Positions 27,186-36,040 are shown, numbered from the stretch's first letter. The stretch: 64,000 bases of DNA from Mycolicibacterium sp. CBMA 234 (GCF_009729415.1 NZ_MPKW01000026.1:41898-105897), one strand, 5' to 3'. Numbers and translations are program-made. The notes: a model not told the origin generated them from the sequence alone.

Positions 27186-28415
27186 ATGGAGTTCGACTGG
27201 GCCGCATGTGAATCCGAGCTGACCGCGTCCGCTGTCGCGGCGGTGCGCACACTCGTCGCTGCGGCCGCCGGACAACGCCCGTATGCGGTGGCCTTCAGCG
27301 AGTTCTACACCGAGACCACCGGGGTGATCTACCTGCCGAACCTGGCGCTGGCCACTGAGGAGTCGGTGCCGGAGCCGTCGTACCGGTTCAGCCCGCCGGA
27401 CTGGGAATTCCAGGACTACGAGTGGGGCGATACCGACGCCAGCTGGGGTGACCGGCTCAGCGAGGCCGTGACCGGTCTGCCGCGTGGGCAATGGGACGAG
27501 GCGTGGGAGCGGTTCGCGCAGGCGATGCTGACCATCGCTGCCGGTGTACGGGCCGCGATGGTCGCCGACGGCACCCTGCCGACCGATGTCGTGGTCTATC
27601 TCGATGACGAGGACGGCGAGCTGCTGGTGCGATCGTTGACCACCGACGAGCTGCAGCGGCATTTCCCCGAGTATGTCGCCACCATCGAGGCAGAGCGCGC
27701 GGTCCTGGCACTGCCCATCGAGGAGCGCGTAGCGGCGCTCGCGGCGGCTGCCGGGCTGATTCCCGGACCACCCAGCGACCTCGGCCGGGAAAGCGCGCGG
27801 GAGCTCCTGCTCGAACTGGGTGAGGCAGCGGTAGCGGTCGCGATTTCGGCACTGGGGCGTCGCGATACCGCCTGGCTGGGCGCCAAGCTGCTCGCTGATC
27901 TCGACGTCGCGTCCGCGAAGGTGACGGACGCGTTGTGGGCCGCCTTGCCACTTCCCGGTCCGGGCCATGACTGGGCGGCCACCGCTCTGGGGCGTCTGGG
28001 CTGTGGTTTCGAGGTGCTGACCAGCGACCTGCCGCCGGCGAGCCGAGCCGCGGCAGTCAGCGGCCCGTACCGGTCATTCCGCGACCACGGCCGGGGTCAC
28101 CGACCGATGGACTACACGCTGTTGGCCGGCGGTCTGGCCGACCCGACGGTCGCGGCGCTGGTCGCCGAGGAGCTGGCGCCTGGGCGCGGCTACTGCACCC
28201 TGGACTCCACGGACCTGCCGGGCGCCCGGTTGGGACTCGATCACGCCGAGCCGGTGATCCGCCGACACGCGGTCGTCGTCATCGGTGAGTTGATCGGCCC
28301 GCTAGGCCCCGAGGGCGTCAACTCCGACGACGTCACGGCCCTGCGCGCCCAGATCACCAAGGCGGCCGCCGAGGACCCCGACGACGAGGTCAGGCGGCTG
28401 GCCGGCTACTGCTGA
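27186..28415 (+). CDS. DUF4303/HEAT-repeat-like protein downstream of topoM
   Basis: I cannot assign a function to this 409-residue protein. The N-terminal part (about 1-165) includes YAVAFSEFYTETTGVIYLPN and resembles DUF4303-type domains. The C-terminal part (about 200-409) is helical with short repeated segments such as LLLELGEAAVAVAISALGRR and DPDDEVRRLAGYC, like HEAT-type repeats. It starts 6 bp after topoM, so it is probably co-transcribed with the topoisomerase. The 3' end overlaps convergent dfrA by 10 bp. Whether it binds the topoisomerase is untested. Confidence 0.65.
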   Translation: MEFDWAACESELTASAVAAVRTLVAAAAGQRPYAVAFSEFYTETTGVIYLPNLALATEESVPEPSYRFSPPDWEFQDYEWGDTDASWGDRLSEAVTGLPRGQWDEAWERFAQAMLTIAAGVRAAMVADGTLPTDVVVYLDDEDGELLVRSLTTDELQRHFPEYVATIEAERAVLALPIEERVAALAAAAGLIPGPPSDLGRESARELLLELGEAAVAVAISALGRRDTAWLGAKLLADLDVASAKVTDALWAALPLPGPGHDWAATALGRLGCGFEVLTSDLPPASRAAAVSGPYRSFRDHGRGHRPMDYTLLAGGLADPTVAALVAEELAPGRGYCTLDSTDLPGARLGLDHAEPVIRRHAVVVIGELIGPLGPEGVNSDDVTALRAQITKAAAEDPDDEVRRLAGYC

Positions 28416-28870
28416 CGCCGGTAGCTGCAGAACCGATACCGCAGGCCTGTCTTGCTGGTCAGCCACTCCCCCTGCGTGACGGCCCACGAGTCGTCCAACA
28501 CCGGCGCGAAGGCGTCACCGCCAGGCACGTCGACGTCGATCTCAGTGACCTCGCAGTCCGTCGCCGACGGCAGGGCCAGCGCGTACAGCTGCGCGCCGCC
28601 CATGACCCAGCCGTCGATCTCGGCGGGCACCGACGTCACCACCTCGGCGCCATCTGCGACGTAGCCAGCGTCTCGGCTGACCACGACATTGCGCCGGCCG
28701 GGCAGCGGCCGGAACCGGGCGGGCAGTGATTCCCAGGTCAGCCGTCCCATCACGACTGTCCGCCCGAGCGTCAGCTCCTTGAAGCGGGCCATGTCCTCGG
28801 GCAACTGCCACGGGATGTCATTGCCGCGACCGATGACGCCGCCATTGCCCTGGGCCCAGATCAGCTTCAT
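28406..28870 (-). CDS. dfrA: Dihydrofolate reductase
   Basis: DfrA regenerates tetrahydrofolate. It has 154 residues, close to the usual 159. GVIGRGNDIPWQLPED covers the active-site Asp and M20-type loop (about residues 12-27), then come VVMGRLTWESLP, LPGRRNVVVSR and GWVMGGAQLYALALP (the NADPH-binding GG pair). Its ATG overlaps the thyA stop (ATGA), so it is coupled to thyA, its metabolic partner. Confidence 0.95.
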   Translation of the reverse strand: MKLIWAQGNGGVIGRGNDIPWQLPEDMARFKELTLGRTVVMGRLTWESLPARFRPLPGRRNVVVSRDAGYVADGAEVVTSVPAEIDGWVMGGAQLYALALPSATDCEVTEIDVDVPGGDAFAPVLDDSWAVTQGEWLTSKTGLRYRFCSYRRQQ

Positions 28871-29679
28871 ACAGCGACGGGTGCCTTGATGGCCGGGTGC
28901 GGATCGTAATTGACGATCGCGATGTCCTCGTACTCGTAGTCGAAGATCGAATCACGCGGTGCCAGAACAAGTTCCGGGTACGGGCGGGGTTCCCGGGACA
29001 GCTGCAGCTGCACCTGCTCGACGTGGTTGTCGTAGATGTGGCAGTCGCCGCCGGTCCATACGAACTCACCGACCTCAAGGCCCGCCTGGGCAGCCATCAT
29101 GTGCGTCAGCAGCGCGTAGGAAGCGATGTTGAACGGCACGCCGAGGAACAGATCGGCGCTGCGCTGGTACAGCTGGCAGCTCAGTTTCCCGTCGGCGACG
29201 TAGAACTGGAACAACGCGTGGCACGGCGGCAGCGCCATCTGGGCAATCTCGCCGACGTTCCACGCCGAGACGATGTTGCGGCGGCTATCCGGGTTGGTCT
29301 TCAGCATGTCGAGCGCCGCACTGATCTGGTCGACGTGCTCACCGGACGGGGTCGGCCAGGACCGCCATTGAACGCCGTAGACGGGCCCCAATTCGCCTGT
29401 CTCCGAAGCCCATTCGTCCCAGATGGTGACGCCGCGTTCCTGCAGCCAACGCACGTTCGAGTCGCCGCGCAGGAACCACAGCAGCTCGTAGATGACCGAC
29501 TTGGTGTGCACCTTCTTCGTCGTCAGCAGCGGGAAGCCGGCGGCCAGGTCGTAGCGCAGCTGATGGCCGAACAGGCTCCGCGTGCCGGTACCGGTGCGAT
29601 CAGATTTGGGCGTGCCCTGCTCCAACACCAGGCGCAGCAGGTCTTCGTAAGGAGTCGGGATGGGAGTCGGCACAGCCAC
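28867..29679 (-). CDS. thyA: Thymidylate synthase ThyA
   Basis: ThyA methylates dUMP using methylene-tetrahydrofolate, giving DHF that DfrA recycles. The 270 residues include catalytic Cys153 in ALPPCHALFQ, the phosphate Arg region DSRRNIVSAWN, and GGDCHIYDNHVEQ. The GTG at 29679 adds about eight residues before the TPYEDLL where the M. tuberculosis protein begins; a GTG two codons later is also possible. thyX is absent from its usual position upstream of dapA. Confidence 0.95.
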   Translation of the reverse strand: MAVPTPIPTPYEDLLRLVLEQGTPKSDRTGTGTRSLFGHQLRYDLAAGFPLLTTKKVHTKSVIYELLWFLRGDSNVRWLQERGVTIWDEWASETGELGPVYGVQWRSWPTPSGEHVDQISAALDMLKTNPDSRRNIVSAWNVGEIAQMALPPCHALFQFYVADGKLSCQLYQRSADLFLGVPFNIASYALLTHMMAAQAGLEVGEFVWTGGDCHIYDNHVEQVQLQLSREPRPYPELVLAPRDSIFDYEYEDIAIVNYDPHPAIKAPVAV

Positions 29680-29721
29680 GCCGCCAGCTTACGTGCGGGG
29701 CGATGGGAGTAGAACTTAGCC

Positions 29722-30462
29722 ATGCCCGTAGCCAAGGATGTCATCCCCACCAACGACGGCAGCTGCGATGTCACCATCGCTACCCCCGAGGGCACCGGCC
29801 CCTGGCCCGCGGTGGTCATGTACCCCGACGCGGGCGGTCCGCGGCAGACCTTCGACGACATGGCGGCCCGGCTTGCCGCGCTTGGCTACGTCGTCCTGGT
29901 GCCGGACATCTACTACCGCGACGCAGGGTGGGCACCATTCGACATGGCCACCGCGTTCTCCGACGAGACCGAGCGGACGCGGCTGTTCGGGCTGATGCGC
30001 AAGGTCACCCCGGACATCATGACGGCCGACGCGACCGCGTTCTTCGACTATCTGGCCGCCCGACCCGAGGTCAAAGGCGACACCTTCGGCACCACCGGGT
30101 ATTGCATGGGCGGACGTACTTCGGTGGTCGTCGCGGGACAGCTCCCTGACCGCGTTGCTGCGGCAATGTCCTTCCATGGCGGCGGGCTGGTCACCGACGC
30201 CGAAGACAGCCCGCACCGCAGCGCCGACAAGATGCGCGCCGTTGTCTACGTCGGTGCGGCCGAGAACGACGGGTCTTTCACCGCTGAGCAGGGCGAGATT
30301 CTGGACCGCGCATTGACCGACGCCGGCGTCGAGCACACCGTCGAGTTCTACCCGGCCGCACACGGTTTCGCGGTGCCCGACAACGCCGGGGCGTACGACG
30401 AAGCAGCTGCGCAGCGGCACTGGGATGCGATGGAGCGGGTGTTCGGCGCGGCCCTGAACTAA
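29722..30462 (+). CDS. Dienelactone hydrolase family protein
   Basis: This 246-residue alpha/beta hydrolase corresponds to Rv2765. The nucleophile elbow is GYCMGGRTS with Cys, the hallmark of dienelactone hydrolases (about residue 130). The acid is in the AAENDGSF region and the His in AAHGFAV (about 214). A small esterase or lactonase role is likely, but the substrate is unknown. Divergent from thyA with a 42-bp gap. Confidence 0.85.
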   Translation: MPVAKDVIPTNDGSCDVTIATPEGTGPWPAVVMYPDAGGPRQTFDDMAARLAALGYVVLVPDIYYRDAGWAPFDMATAFSDETERTRLFGLMRKVTPDIMTADATAFFDYLAARPEVKGDTFGTTGYCMGGRTSVVVAGQLPDRVAAAMSFHGGGLVTDAEDSPHRSADKMRAVVYVGAAENDGSFTAEQGEILDRALTDAGVEHTVEFYPAAHGFAVPDNAGAYDEAAAQRHWDAMERVFGAALN

Positions 30463-30507
30463 CCCCCGGGTGCCGGGCCGACTCCCGCTGTGCGGGACGA
30501 TTGACCT

Positions 30508-31425
30508 GTGTACGACCAGACCAGCAGCTACGAACCCGACGCCGACGAGCATGGATCCCGGTTGGATCCGGTACTCGCGCGCAGCTGGCTGCTGGTCAAC
30601 GGTTCGCAGTTCGACCGTTTTTCGCCGGCCACCCGGTCCAGCGCCGACATCGTCATCCTCGACATCGAGGATGCGGTAGCGCCAAAGGACAAGGACTCGG
30701 CGCGGGACAACGCAGCGCGTTGGCTGGGCGACGGCAACACCGACTGGATCCGCGTCAACGGCTTCGGCACTCCGTGGTGGGCCGACGATCTGGAGATGCT
30801 GTCGAAGACGTCGGTGGGCGGCATCATGCTGGCGATGGTCGAGTCCGTCGACCACGTCACCGAGACCGCCAAGCGGCTGCCCAACGTGCCGATCGTCGCG
30901 CTGGTGGAAACCGCACGCGGACTGGAGCGGATCACCGAAATCGCTTCCGCCAAGGGCACTTTCCGGCTGGCATTCGGTATTGGTGACTTCCGGCGCGACA
31001 CCGGTTTCGGCGACAATCCGGCCACCCTCGCCTACGCCCGGTCCCGGTTCACCATCGCCGCCAAGGCCGCGCACCTGCCCGGCGCCATCGACGGCCCCAC
31101 CATCGGCTCGAGCGCCCGCAAGCTCAGCGAGGCGACCGCGGTGTCCATCGAGTTCGGCATGACCGGCAAGATCTGCTTGACCCCCGAGCAGTGCTCGACG
31201 GTCAACGAAGGATTATCCCCCTCGTTGGACGAAATCGCCTGGGCGCAGGAGTTTTTCGCCGAGTTCCAGCGCGACGGCGGCGAGATCCGCAACGGTTCAG
31301 ACCTACCGCGCATCGCCCGTGCCAACAAGATCCTGGATCTGGCGAAGGCGTACGGCATTCACGCCTCGTTGTTCGGCGACGACCCCGACCACGTGTCGGC
31401 ACCGACGGACACGTACCACTACTGA
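30508..31425 (+). CDS. HpcH/HpaI aldolase family, CitE-like lyase
   Basis: This 305-residue TIM-barrel protein has DIVILDIEDAVAPKDKD (about residues 47-63), the Arg in IRVNGFG, the metal-binding Glu in ALVETARGLERI and a second acidic site in FGIGDF. Mycobacterial CitE-like proteins cleave malyl-, citramalyl- or related CoA esters (family knowledge). The exact substrate is unknown. A GTG start at 30508 is used. It overlaps the convergent membrane-protein gene by 7 bp. Confidence 0.82.
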   Translation: MYDQTSSYEPDADEHGSRLDPVLARSWLLVNGSQFDRFSPATRSSADIVILDIEDAVAPKDKDSARDNAARWLGDGNTDWIRVNGFGTPWWADDLEMLSKTSVGGIMLAMVESVDHVTETAKRLPNVPIVALVETARGLERITEIASAKGTFRLAFGIGDFRRDTGFGDNPATLAYARSRFTIAAKAAHLPGAIDGPTIGSSARKLSEATAVSIEFGMTGKICLTPEQCSTVNEGLSPSLDEIAWAQEFFAEFQRDGGEIRNGSDLPRIARANKILDLAKAYGIHASLFGDDPDHVSAPTDTYHY

Positions 31426-31898
31426 GCGGCGTCCCCGGTCTTCTTCTTGCGGCGCAGGACCGACGCAAACGCCCGGATGATGCCCCGCAGGGCATACCAA
31501 CCGGCCAGTGCCGTAAAGACGATCAGCGCGACGAACATCGGCAGCCAGCCGGTGCGAGAATGTTTGAGGTTCCACCAGATGATGGTGAACAGCACGGCCA
31601 TGATGAAGACCAGAATGTCGCGCAGTCGGCCCTCGCGATTGAACGCGTAACCGATCGCCGTCGACTTGAGCTGGCGGCTCCGGTCAATGGCCGAGATGAC
31701 ATCGTCGATCCGCTCGTCGATCACCCGCTGCAATTCGGCGCGGCGCTCGGTCTGCTCTTCTGGAATCCGCGCCAACATCTCCTGGTCGGCCTTGATCGCG
31801 GCCCGCACATCAGGCGGCTTCAGGTTGCCGGCAACAGCCCCGAGCAGCGCTCCCCCGGCCAACGGCGCGGCTCCCAACGCCAGGTCCGCGATTCCCAT
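31419..31898 (-). CDS. Membrane protein, unrecognised
   Basis: This 159-residue protein has a Gly/Ala-rich N-terminus (about 1-25), a charged helical middle (about 28-80, likely coiled-coil: EEQTERRAELQRVIDERID), and two transmembrane segments (about 97-115 and 121-140), followed by a basic tail RRKKKTGDAA. I do not recognise the family. It is convergent with the CitE-like gene. Upstream to 31990 there is no other gene. Confidence 0.65.
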   Translation of the reverse strand: MGIADLALGAAPLAGGALLGAVAGNLKPPDVRAAIKADQEMLARIPEEQTERRAELQRVIDERIDDVISAIDRSRQLKSTAIGYAFNREGRLRDILVFIMAVLFTIIWWNLKHSRTGWLPMFVALIVFTALAGWYALRGIIRAFASVLRRKKKTGDAAQ

Positions 31899-31990
31899 GG
31901 TCGACTCCTCACCCGTCTGGCCCTTCCATCGACGACCCTAGCGACTGGCTAGCCTCAATAAACACGGAGGCTTGCACATTGGCACGCCGG

Positions 31991-32380
31991 TTACCCGCCG
32001 GCGCCGTGGTTCGGATTGGTGCAGATGGTGCCTTCACACGGCACATTCGAACCATCACCATTGGGGTTCGGCATTACCGCACCACCATTCTGCTGCGAAT
32101 CACTTCCCGCCCCATGATTCGGATTCGTACAAATCGAGCCCTCACACGGCACACTCGAACCATCACCATTGGGGTTCGGCATCATCGGCACAGTCGAGGT
32201 GGCAGCACTGGCTTCAGACGTCGGCGGAACGGTTGCAGGCGAACCGACCTGGCTGGTGCTGGTCGTCTGGGCAAATGTGGCGGGTTGAACCGGTTGCGCG
32301 GGTTCGTTGCCGCACCCAGCGGCGCTGCCCAGGGCTAGTGCAGCGACTACCGTAACCACGATGTGCGAGATGTTCATCAT
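31991..32380 (-). CDS. Repeat-bearing lipoprotein, unknown function
   Basis: This 129-residue protein starts MMNISHIVVTVVAALALGSA, with a lipobox AAGC before Cys23, so it is a lipoprotein anchored on the cell surface. After a Thr/Ser/Pro-rich linker come two nearly identical 26-residue units beginning MPNPNGDGS and containing VPCEGSICTNPNHGAG, each with two Cys. The start at 32380 gives a normal signal peptide; an ATG 17 codons earlier would not. Similar PNPNG...CTNPNHG units occur in other mycobacterial small proteins I cannot name. Confidence 0.7.
   Translation of the reverse strand: MMNISHIVVTVVAALALGSAAGCGNEPAQPVQPATFAQTTSTSQVGSPATVPPTSEASAATSTVPMMPNPNGDGSSVPCEGSICTNPNHGAGSDSQQNGGAVMPNPNGDGSNVPCEGTICTNPNHGAGG
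31997..32182. repeat. Two tandem 78-bp coding repeats (with a 30-bp spacer)
   Basis: 31997-32074 and 32105-32182 encode the two 26-residue units of the lipoprotein. The copies share long identical runs such as CATCACCATTGGGGTTCGGC, which points to fairly recent duplication or gene conversion. Confidence 0.8.
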
Positions 32381-32491
32381 CCGACGGTAACCCAGCCCCG
32401 AGAAGATGCGTATGAAATCGGCAGCCTCCATGAGGAATTCGACTGATAATGTCGGCCGTCACACGGATTACCTTGGGGCAGAACACATTCG

Positions 32492-32944
32492 TCAGCTGCC
32501 CATCAAGGTTGCCGCCACTGTCGCCCCCAAGTTCCAGCACGCCTCCAAATCGGCCTTGCTGGGCTTACCCGAAACCACCACGTACTCAGTCACTTTCGTC
32601 CAGCCGAGCCCGGTGGTGATGGATGTGACGGCCTTTTCGGCGCCTTCGGTGCCCTCGTTGCCGTGCAGCCACAGCCCGAACGGCCGGCCCCGCGTCGCAT
32701 CGAGGCACGGGTAGTAAATCTGATCGAACGCGTGCTTCAAGGCGCCCGATATGTAGCCGAGGTTCGCCGGCGAGCCCAGCAGGTAACCGTCGGCTTCCAG
32801 CACGTCGGCCGCCGACAACGTCAGCGCCGGTCGGCGCACCACGTCGACGCCCTCGATCTCGGGATCGGTCGCTCCGGCGAGCACCGCCTCGAACATCTCC
32901 TGACAGTACGGAGACGGAGTGTGGTGCACGACAAGGAGTTTCAT
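32492..32944 (-). CDS. Flavodoxin-like NAD(P)H:flavin oxidoreductase
   Basis: This 150-residue protein corresponds to Rv2771c. It has the flavodoxin-type start KLLVVHHTPSPYCQEMF (about residues 2-18), then SPANLGYISGALKHAFDQIY (about 58-77), typical of FMN-binding reductase-like (flavodoxin) folds. Its ATG overlaps the stop of the upstream membrane-protein gene (ATGA), making it the last gene of the dapB operon. The electron partner is unknown. Confidence 0.78.
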   Translation of the reverse strand: MKLLVVHHTPSPYCQEMFEAVLAGATDPEIEGVDVVRRPALTLSAADVLEADGYLLGSPANLGYISGALKHAFDQIYYPCLDATRGRPFGLWLHGNEGTEGAEKAVTSITTGLGWTKVTEYVVVSGKPSKADLEACWNLGATVAATLMGS

Positions 32945-33429
32945 GCTCGCGACGACTTCTCCAGCGCGACGGCCTTACGGATGGTCTCGCGGGCCCGGCT
33001 CCGGTCCCCCGCGTAGTCGTAGGCACGAGCAAGCCGGTACCAGCCACGCCAGTCGCTCGGCTCCTGCTCGACTTCGTCACGCACCGTCTCGAACAACGCG
33101 TCGGCGGCATCGCGTTCGATCCGGCCCGACGGCCGCTTCGGGAGGTCACTGACGTCGAGTTCGACGCCTTCCTCGTAGGCCAGCCGGGCCAGCCGCTGAT
33201 GTGCGAAGCCGGCGCGCAGCGTGGCGACCATGGCCCACAGCCCGATCAACGGCAGCACGAAAATCCCGATACCGAGGCCGATCGCGGCCGGCTCACCGGA
33301 GCGCATGAGGATCACGCCGGAGCGGCCGAGCATCAGGAAGTAGACCACCATCGCGAGGCACAGAAACACGACTACCAGCTGGACGCGGAATACCTGCGCG
33401 CTCGGTTTAGTCATGACGGAACTCGTCAC
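32941..33429 (-). CDS. Two-TM membrane protein with TPR-like tail (Rv2772c type)
   Basis: This 162-residue protein has two transmembrane helices (about residues 15-35 and 48-69), then a cytoplasmic helical tail with a TPR-like segment DWRGWYRLARAYDYAGDRSR (about 129-148). A GTG at 33429 overlaps the dapB stop (GTGA); an ATG five codons later is also plausible. It is conserved next to dapB in mycobacteria, but the function is unknown. Confidence 0.75.
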   Translation of the reverse strand: MTSSVMTKPSAQVFRVQLVVVFLCLAMVVYFLMLGRSGVILMRSGEPAAIGLGIGIFVLPLIGLWAMVATLRAGFAHQRLARLAYEEGVELDVSDLPKRPSGRIERDAADALFETVRDEVEQEPSDWRGWYRLARAYDYAGDRSRARETIRKAVALEKSSRA

Positions 33430-34160
33430 AGCCCCATCAGGGTCTCGATGCCGATGGTCAGCCCGGGGTAGTTGGCCACCTCACGGACGCCGAGCAGCAC
33501 ACCCGGGACGAACGACGTGCGGTCGATGCTGTCGTGCCGGATGGTCAGCGTCTCACCCTGGGTGCCGAACAGCACCTCCTGGTGCGCCACCAGACCACGC
33601 AACCGCACCGAATGCACAGGGATCCCGTCGACGTCCGCACCGCGCGCCTCGGGAATGCCGGTACTGGTGGCATCGGGGTTGGGCGGCAGGCCTTTTCGCG
33701 CCTCGGCGATCAGCTGGGCGGTGCGGGTGGCGGTACCCGACGGGGCGTCGGCCTTCTGCGGGTGGTGCAGTTCAATGACTTCGACCGATTCGAAGAACCG
33801 GGCAGCCTGCTTGGCGAAGTGCATGGACAGCACGGCACCGATGGCGAAGTTCGGCGCGATCAACACGGCGACACCGGGCTTCGCGGCAACCCATTCCCGC
33901 ACCTGGGCGATGCGCTCGTCGGTAAAGCCGGTGGTCCCAACGACGGCGTGAATGCCGTTGTCGATGAGGAACTTAAGGTTGCCCATCACCACATCGGGGT
34001 GAGTGAAGTCGACGACCACCTCGGTGTCGCTGTCAGTGAAGAGGCTCAGGTCATCGCCGGCGTCGACCCCGACGGTGAACGTCAGATCGTCGGCGGCTTG
34101 AACGCCGTCAACGATGGTCGCACCGACTTTGCCCTTGGCACCCAGAACTCCGACTCGCAT
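33426..34160 (-). CDS. dapB: 4-hydroxy-tetrahydrodipicolinate reductase DapB
   Basis: DapB reduces the DapA product with NAD(P)H in lysine/DAP synthesis. The 244 residues start MRVGVLGAKGKVG (Rossmann). FTHPDVVMGNL, the dipicolinate-binding ELHHPQKADAPSGTA and GLVAHQEVLFG follow. The ATG at 34160 matches the 245-residue M. tuberculosis enzyme. It leads a three-gene operon with overlapping stops and starts, and is divergent from the epimerase gene (36-bp gap). Confidence 0.95.
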   Translation of the reverse strand: MRVGVLGAKGKVGATIVDGVQAADDLTFTVGVDAGDDLSLFTDSDTEVVVDFTHPDVVMGNLKFLIDNGIHAVVGTTGFTDERIAQVREWVAAKPGVAVLIAPNFAIGAVLSMHFAKQAARFFESVEVIELHHPQKADAPSGTATRTAQLIAEARKGLPPNPDATSTGIPEARGADVDGIPVHSVRLRGLVAHQEVLFGTQGETLTIRHDSIDRTSFVPGVLLGVREVANYPGLTIGIETLMGL

Positions 34161-34196
34161 GAGGTCAACCCTAGCGGCCGTCTTACGATCAGCCCT

Positions 34197-35099
34197 ATGC
34201 GCGGCGCCAAGATCCTCATCACTGGAGTCACCGGTCAGGTGGCCATTCCGATCGCCACGGCCCTGGCCGCCGACAACGAGGTGTGGGGCATCGCCCGGTT
34301 CAACAACCCGACTGCGCGAGAGCACCTGGAACAAGCCGGAGTCCGATGCGAGACGATCAACCTCGCCGTCGGCGACTTCAGCGCTCTGCCAACCGATTTC
34401 GATTACGTTGTGAACCTGGCGGTAGCCAAGAGCGGACGCTGGGACAAGGACCTCGCCGCCAATGCCGAGTCGGTCGGTCTACTGATGGCGCACTGCCGCG
34501 AGGCGAAAGCCTTCCTGCACACGTCGTCGGCCGCGGTGTACGACCCGCCGGACGACGAGCCGCGCGCCGAGTCGGCAGCGTTGGGCGACAACCACAAACA
34601 CCTGTTCCCCACCTACTCGATCTCGAAGATCGCGGGTGAGGCGGTCGTCCGCACCATGGCGCGCACGCTGGGGCTGCCGTCGGTCATCGCCAGGTTCAAC
34701 GTCCCCTATGGCGACAACGGCGGCTGGCCGTACTACCAGATGGAAATGATCCTCGCGGGCATGCCCATCCAGGTGCCGCCGGGCGGTCCGGCGCATTACA
34801 ACCCGATCCACGAAGACGACATCCTGTCCATGCTGCCCAAGCTGCTCGCCGTCGCGTCGGTGCCCGCCACCACGGTGAACTGGTGTGGTGACCAGACCGT
34901 CAGCCTGCAGGAATGGTGCACCTATCTGGGCGAGCTGGTCGGCCGCGAGCCGGTGTTCGTTGAGGACCCTCACGCTCTTCGCGGCGGTCCCACGGACACC
35001 ACGCGCATGCATGAACTGATCGGCGGCACGTCCGTCGATTGGCGCGACGGCATCCGCCGGATGGTCACCAAGTTTCATCCGGAGTTGGTCGGCGAATAG
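34197..35099 (+). CDS. NAD-dependent epimerase/dehydratase family protein
   Basis: This is a 300-residue extended SDR with ITGVTGQVA near residue 8, LHTSSAAVYD (Ser/Tyr catalytic region) and YSISK (Tyr-Lys, about residues 142-146). GLPSVIARFNVPYGDNGGWP is the substrate loop. The fold suits nucleotide-sugar epimerases or 3-beta-HSD-like enzymes; the substrate is unknown. It is divergent from dapB and convergent with the next SDR. Confidence 0.8.
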   Translation: MRGAKILITGVTGQVAIPIATALAADNEVWGIARFNNPTAREHLEQAGVRCETINLAVGDFSALPTDFDYVVNLAVAKSGRWDKDLAANAESVGLLMAHCREAKAFLHTSSAAVYDPPDDEPRAESAALGDNHKHLFPTYSISKIAGEAVVRTMARTLGLPSVIARFNVPYGDNGGWPYYQMEMILAGMPIQVPPGGPAHYNPIHEDDILSMLPKLLAVASVPATTVNWCGDQTVSLQEWCTYLGELVGREPVFVEDPHALRGGPTDTTRMHELIGGTSVDWRDGIRRMVTKFHPELVGE

Positions 35100-35114
35100 C
35101 CCGTCCCGGCCGTG

Positions 35115-36023
35115 TCAGCTCCCGACGGGCGCGAAGTAGTGGCCGGCCTTGAGGTCTTCGAGCAGGGTCGGCTGCACGGGGTCCCAGCCGAGCAGGGACC
35201 GCGTCCGCTCACTGGATGTCGGGTTGTCCAGCGCAGCGAAGCCCGAGAGGAAACCGAACTGCGCCGGGGCTTCGTCTGACGGAATCTGCTGCACCGGCAC
35301 ACCCAACCCATCGCCGATGGCCTGCGCGATGTCGCGGAAGGCGATGCCCTCTTCAGCCGCCCCGTGCAGCACCGAACCGGCGGGTGCCGACTCCACTGCC
35401 AGCCGATAGAGCCGCGCGGCGTCGATGGTGTGCACCGCGGGCCATCGATTCGAACCGTCGCCCTGGTACCCGGATCGTCCTGCCGCACGGGCGAATTCGA
35501 TGAGGCTGGGGACGAAGCCGTGATGATCAGTGTCCCCGTGCACGGTCGGAGCGAGCCTGATGACCGATGACCGCACGCCCCGTTCGGCCAGCGCAAGGGT
35601 CGCACGTTCCGATGGCACCCGGAGGCCCGAGCCGTCGACTTCAGCGTCTTCAGTACCGAGCCGCCCCGGCGCCCCGAAGGCCAGCATCAGCGTGCCCGAG
35701 GTGTTCACGAACGGCTTGCCAGAGCCCGCGAGTGCCTCCCCCATGGCCTCGACCGCACGCAGGTCCGTCTGGAGCGAATCGGCGAAATTGGCGAAGTCGT
35801 GTTTGAAGGCCAAGTGGATGACGCCGTCGGACTCCGCAGCCGCCGCAGCCAGACCGTCGGGATCGTCGAGCGTGCCGCGGTGCACCTGCGCGCCCGCGGC
35901 CGTGAGTGCGCCGGCCGAGGCGTCCGATCTGGCCAGTCCAGTGACCTGATGACCGGCCTGCAGCAGATCGCGCACAACCACGGATCCGATGTGTCCGCTG
36001 GCGCCGGTGACGAATACACGCAT
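35115..36023 (-). CDS. Atypical SDR (NAD(P)-binding, NmrA/epimerase-like)
   Basis: This 302-residue protein starts MRVFVTGASGHIGSVVVRDL, an extended/atypical SDR with TGASGHIG (residues 6-13). The catalytic Tyr-Lys pair is not obvious. The ATG at 36023 follows GAGGAG (about nine bases upstream). The gene is flanked by a dyad inside its 5' leader and is divergent from a TetR gene, so it is probably its target. Redox substrate unknown. Confidence 0.8.
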   Translation of the reverse strand: MRVFVTGASGHIGSVVVRDLLQAGHQVTGLARSDASAGALTAAGAQVHRGTLDDPDGLAAAAAESDGVIHLAFKHDFANFADSLQTDLRAVEAMGEALAGSGKPFVNTSGTLMLAFGAPGRLGTEDAEVDGSGLRVPSERATLALAERGVRSSVIRLAPTVHGDTDHHGFVPSLIEFARAAGRSGYQGDGSNRWPAVHTIDAARLYRLAVESAPAGSVLHGAAEEGIAFRDIAQAIGDGLGVPVQQIPSDEAPAQFGFLSGFAALDNPTSSERTRSLLGWDPVQPTLLEDLKAGHYFAPVGS

Positions 36024-36040
36024 TGCTATCAACTCCTCGA

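Noticed and set aside
25710..27968. A 752-residue minus-strand frame over topoM and the next gene
   Set aside because: It crosses the boundary of two convincing plus-strand genes and has no motif.
29716..31074. A 452-residue minus-strand frame
   Set aside because: It is antisense to the dienelactone hydrolase and CitE-like genes, both with catalytic motifs.
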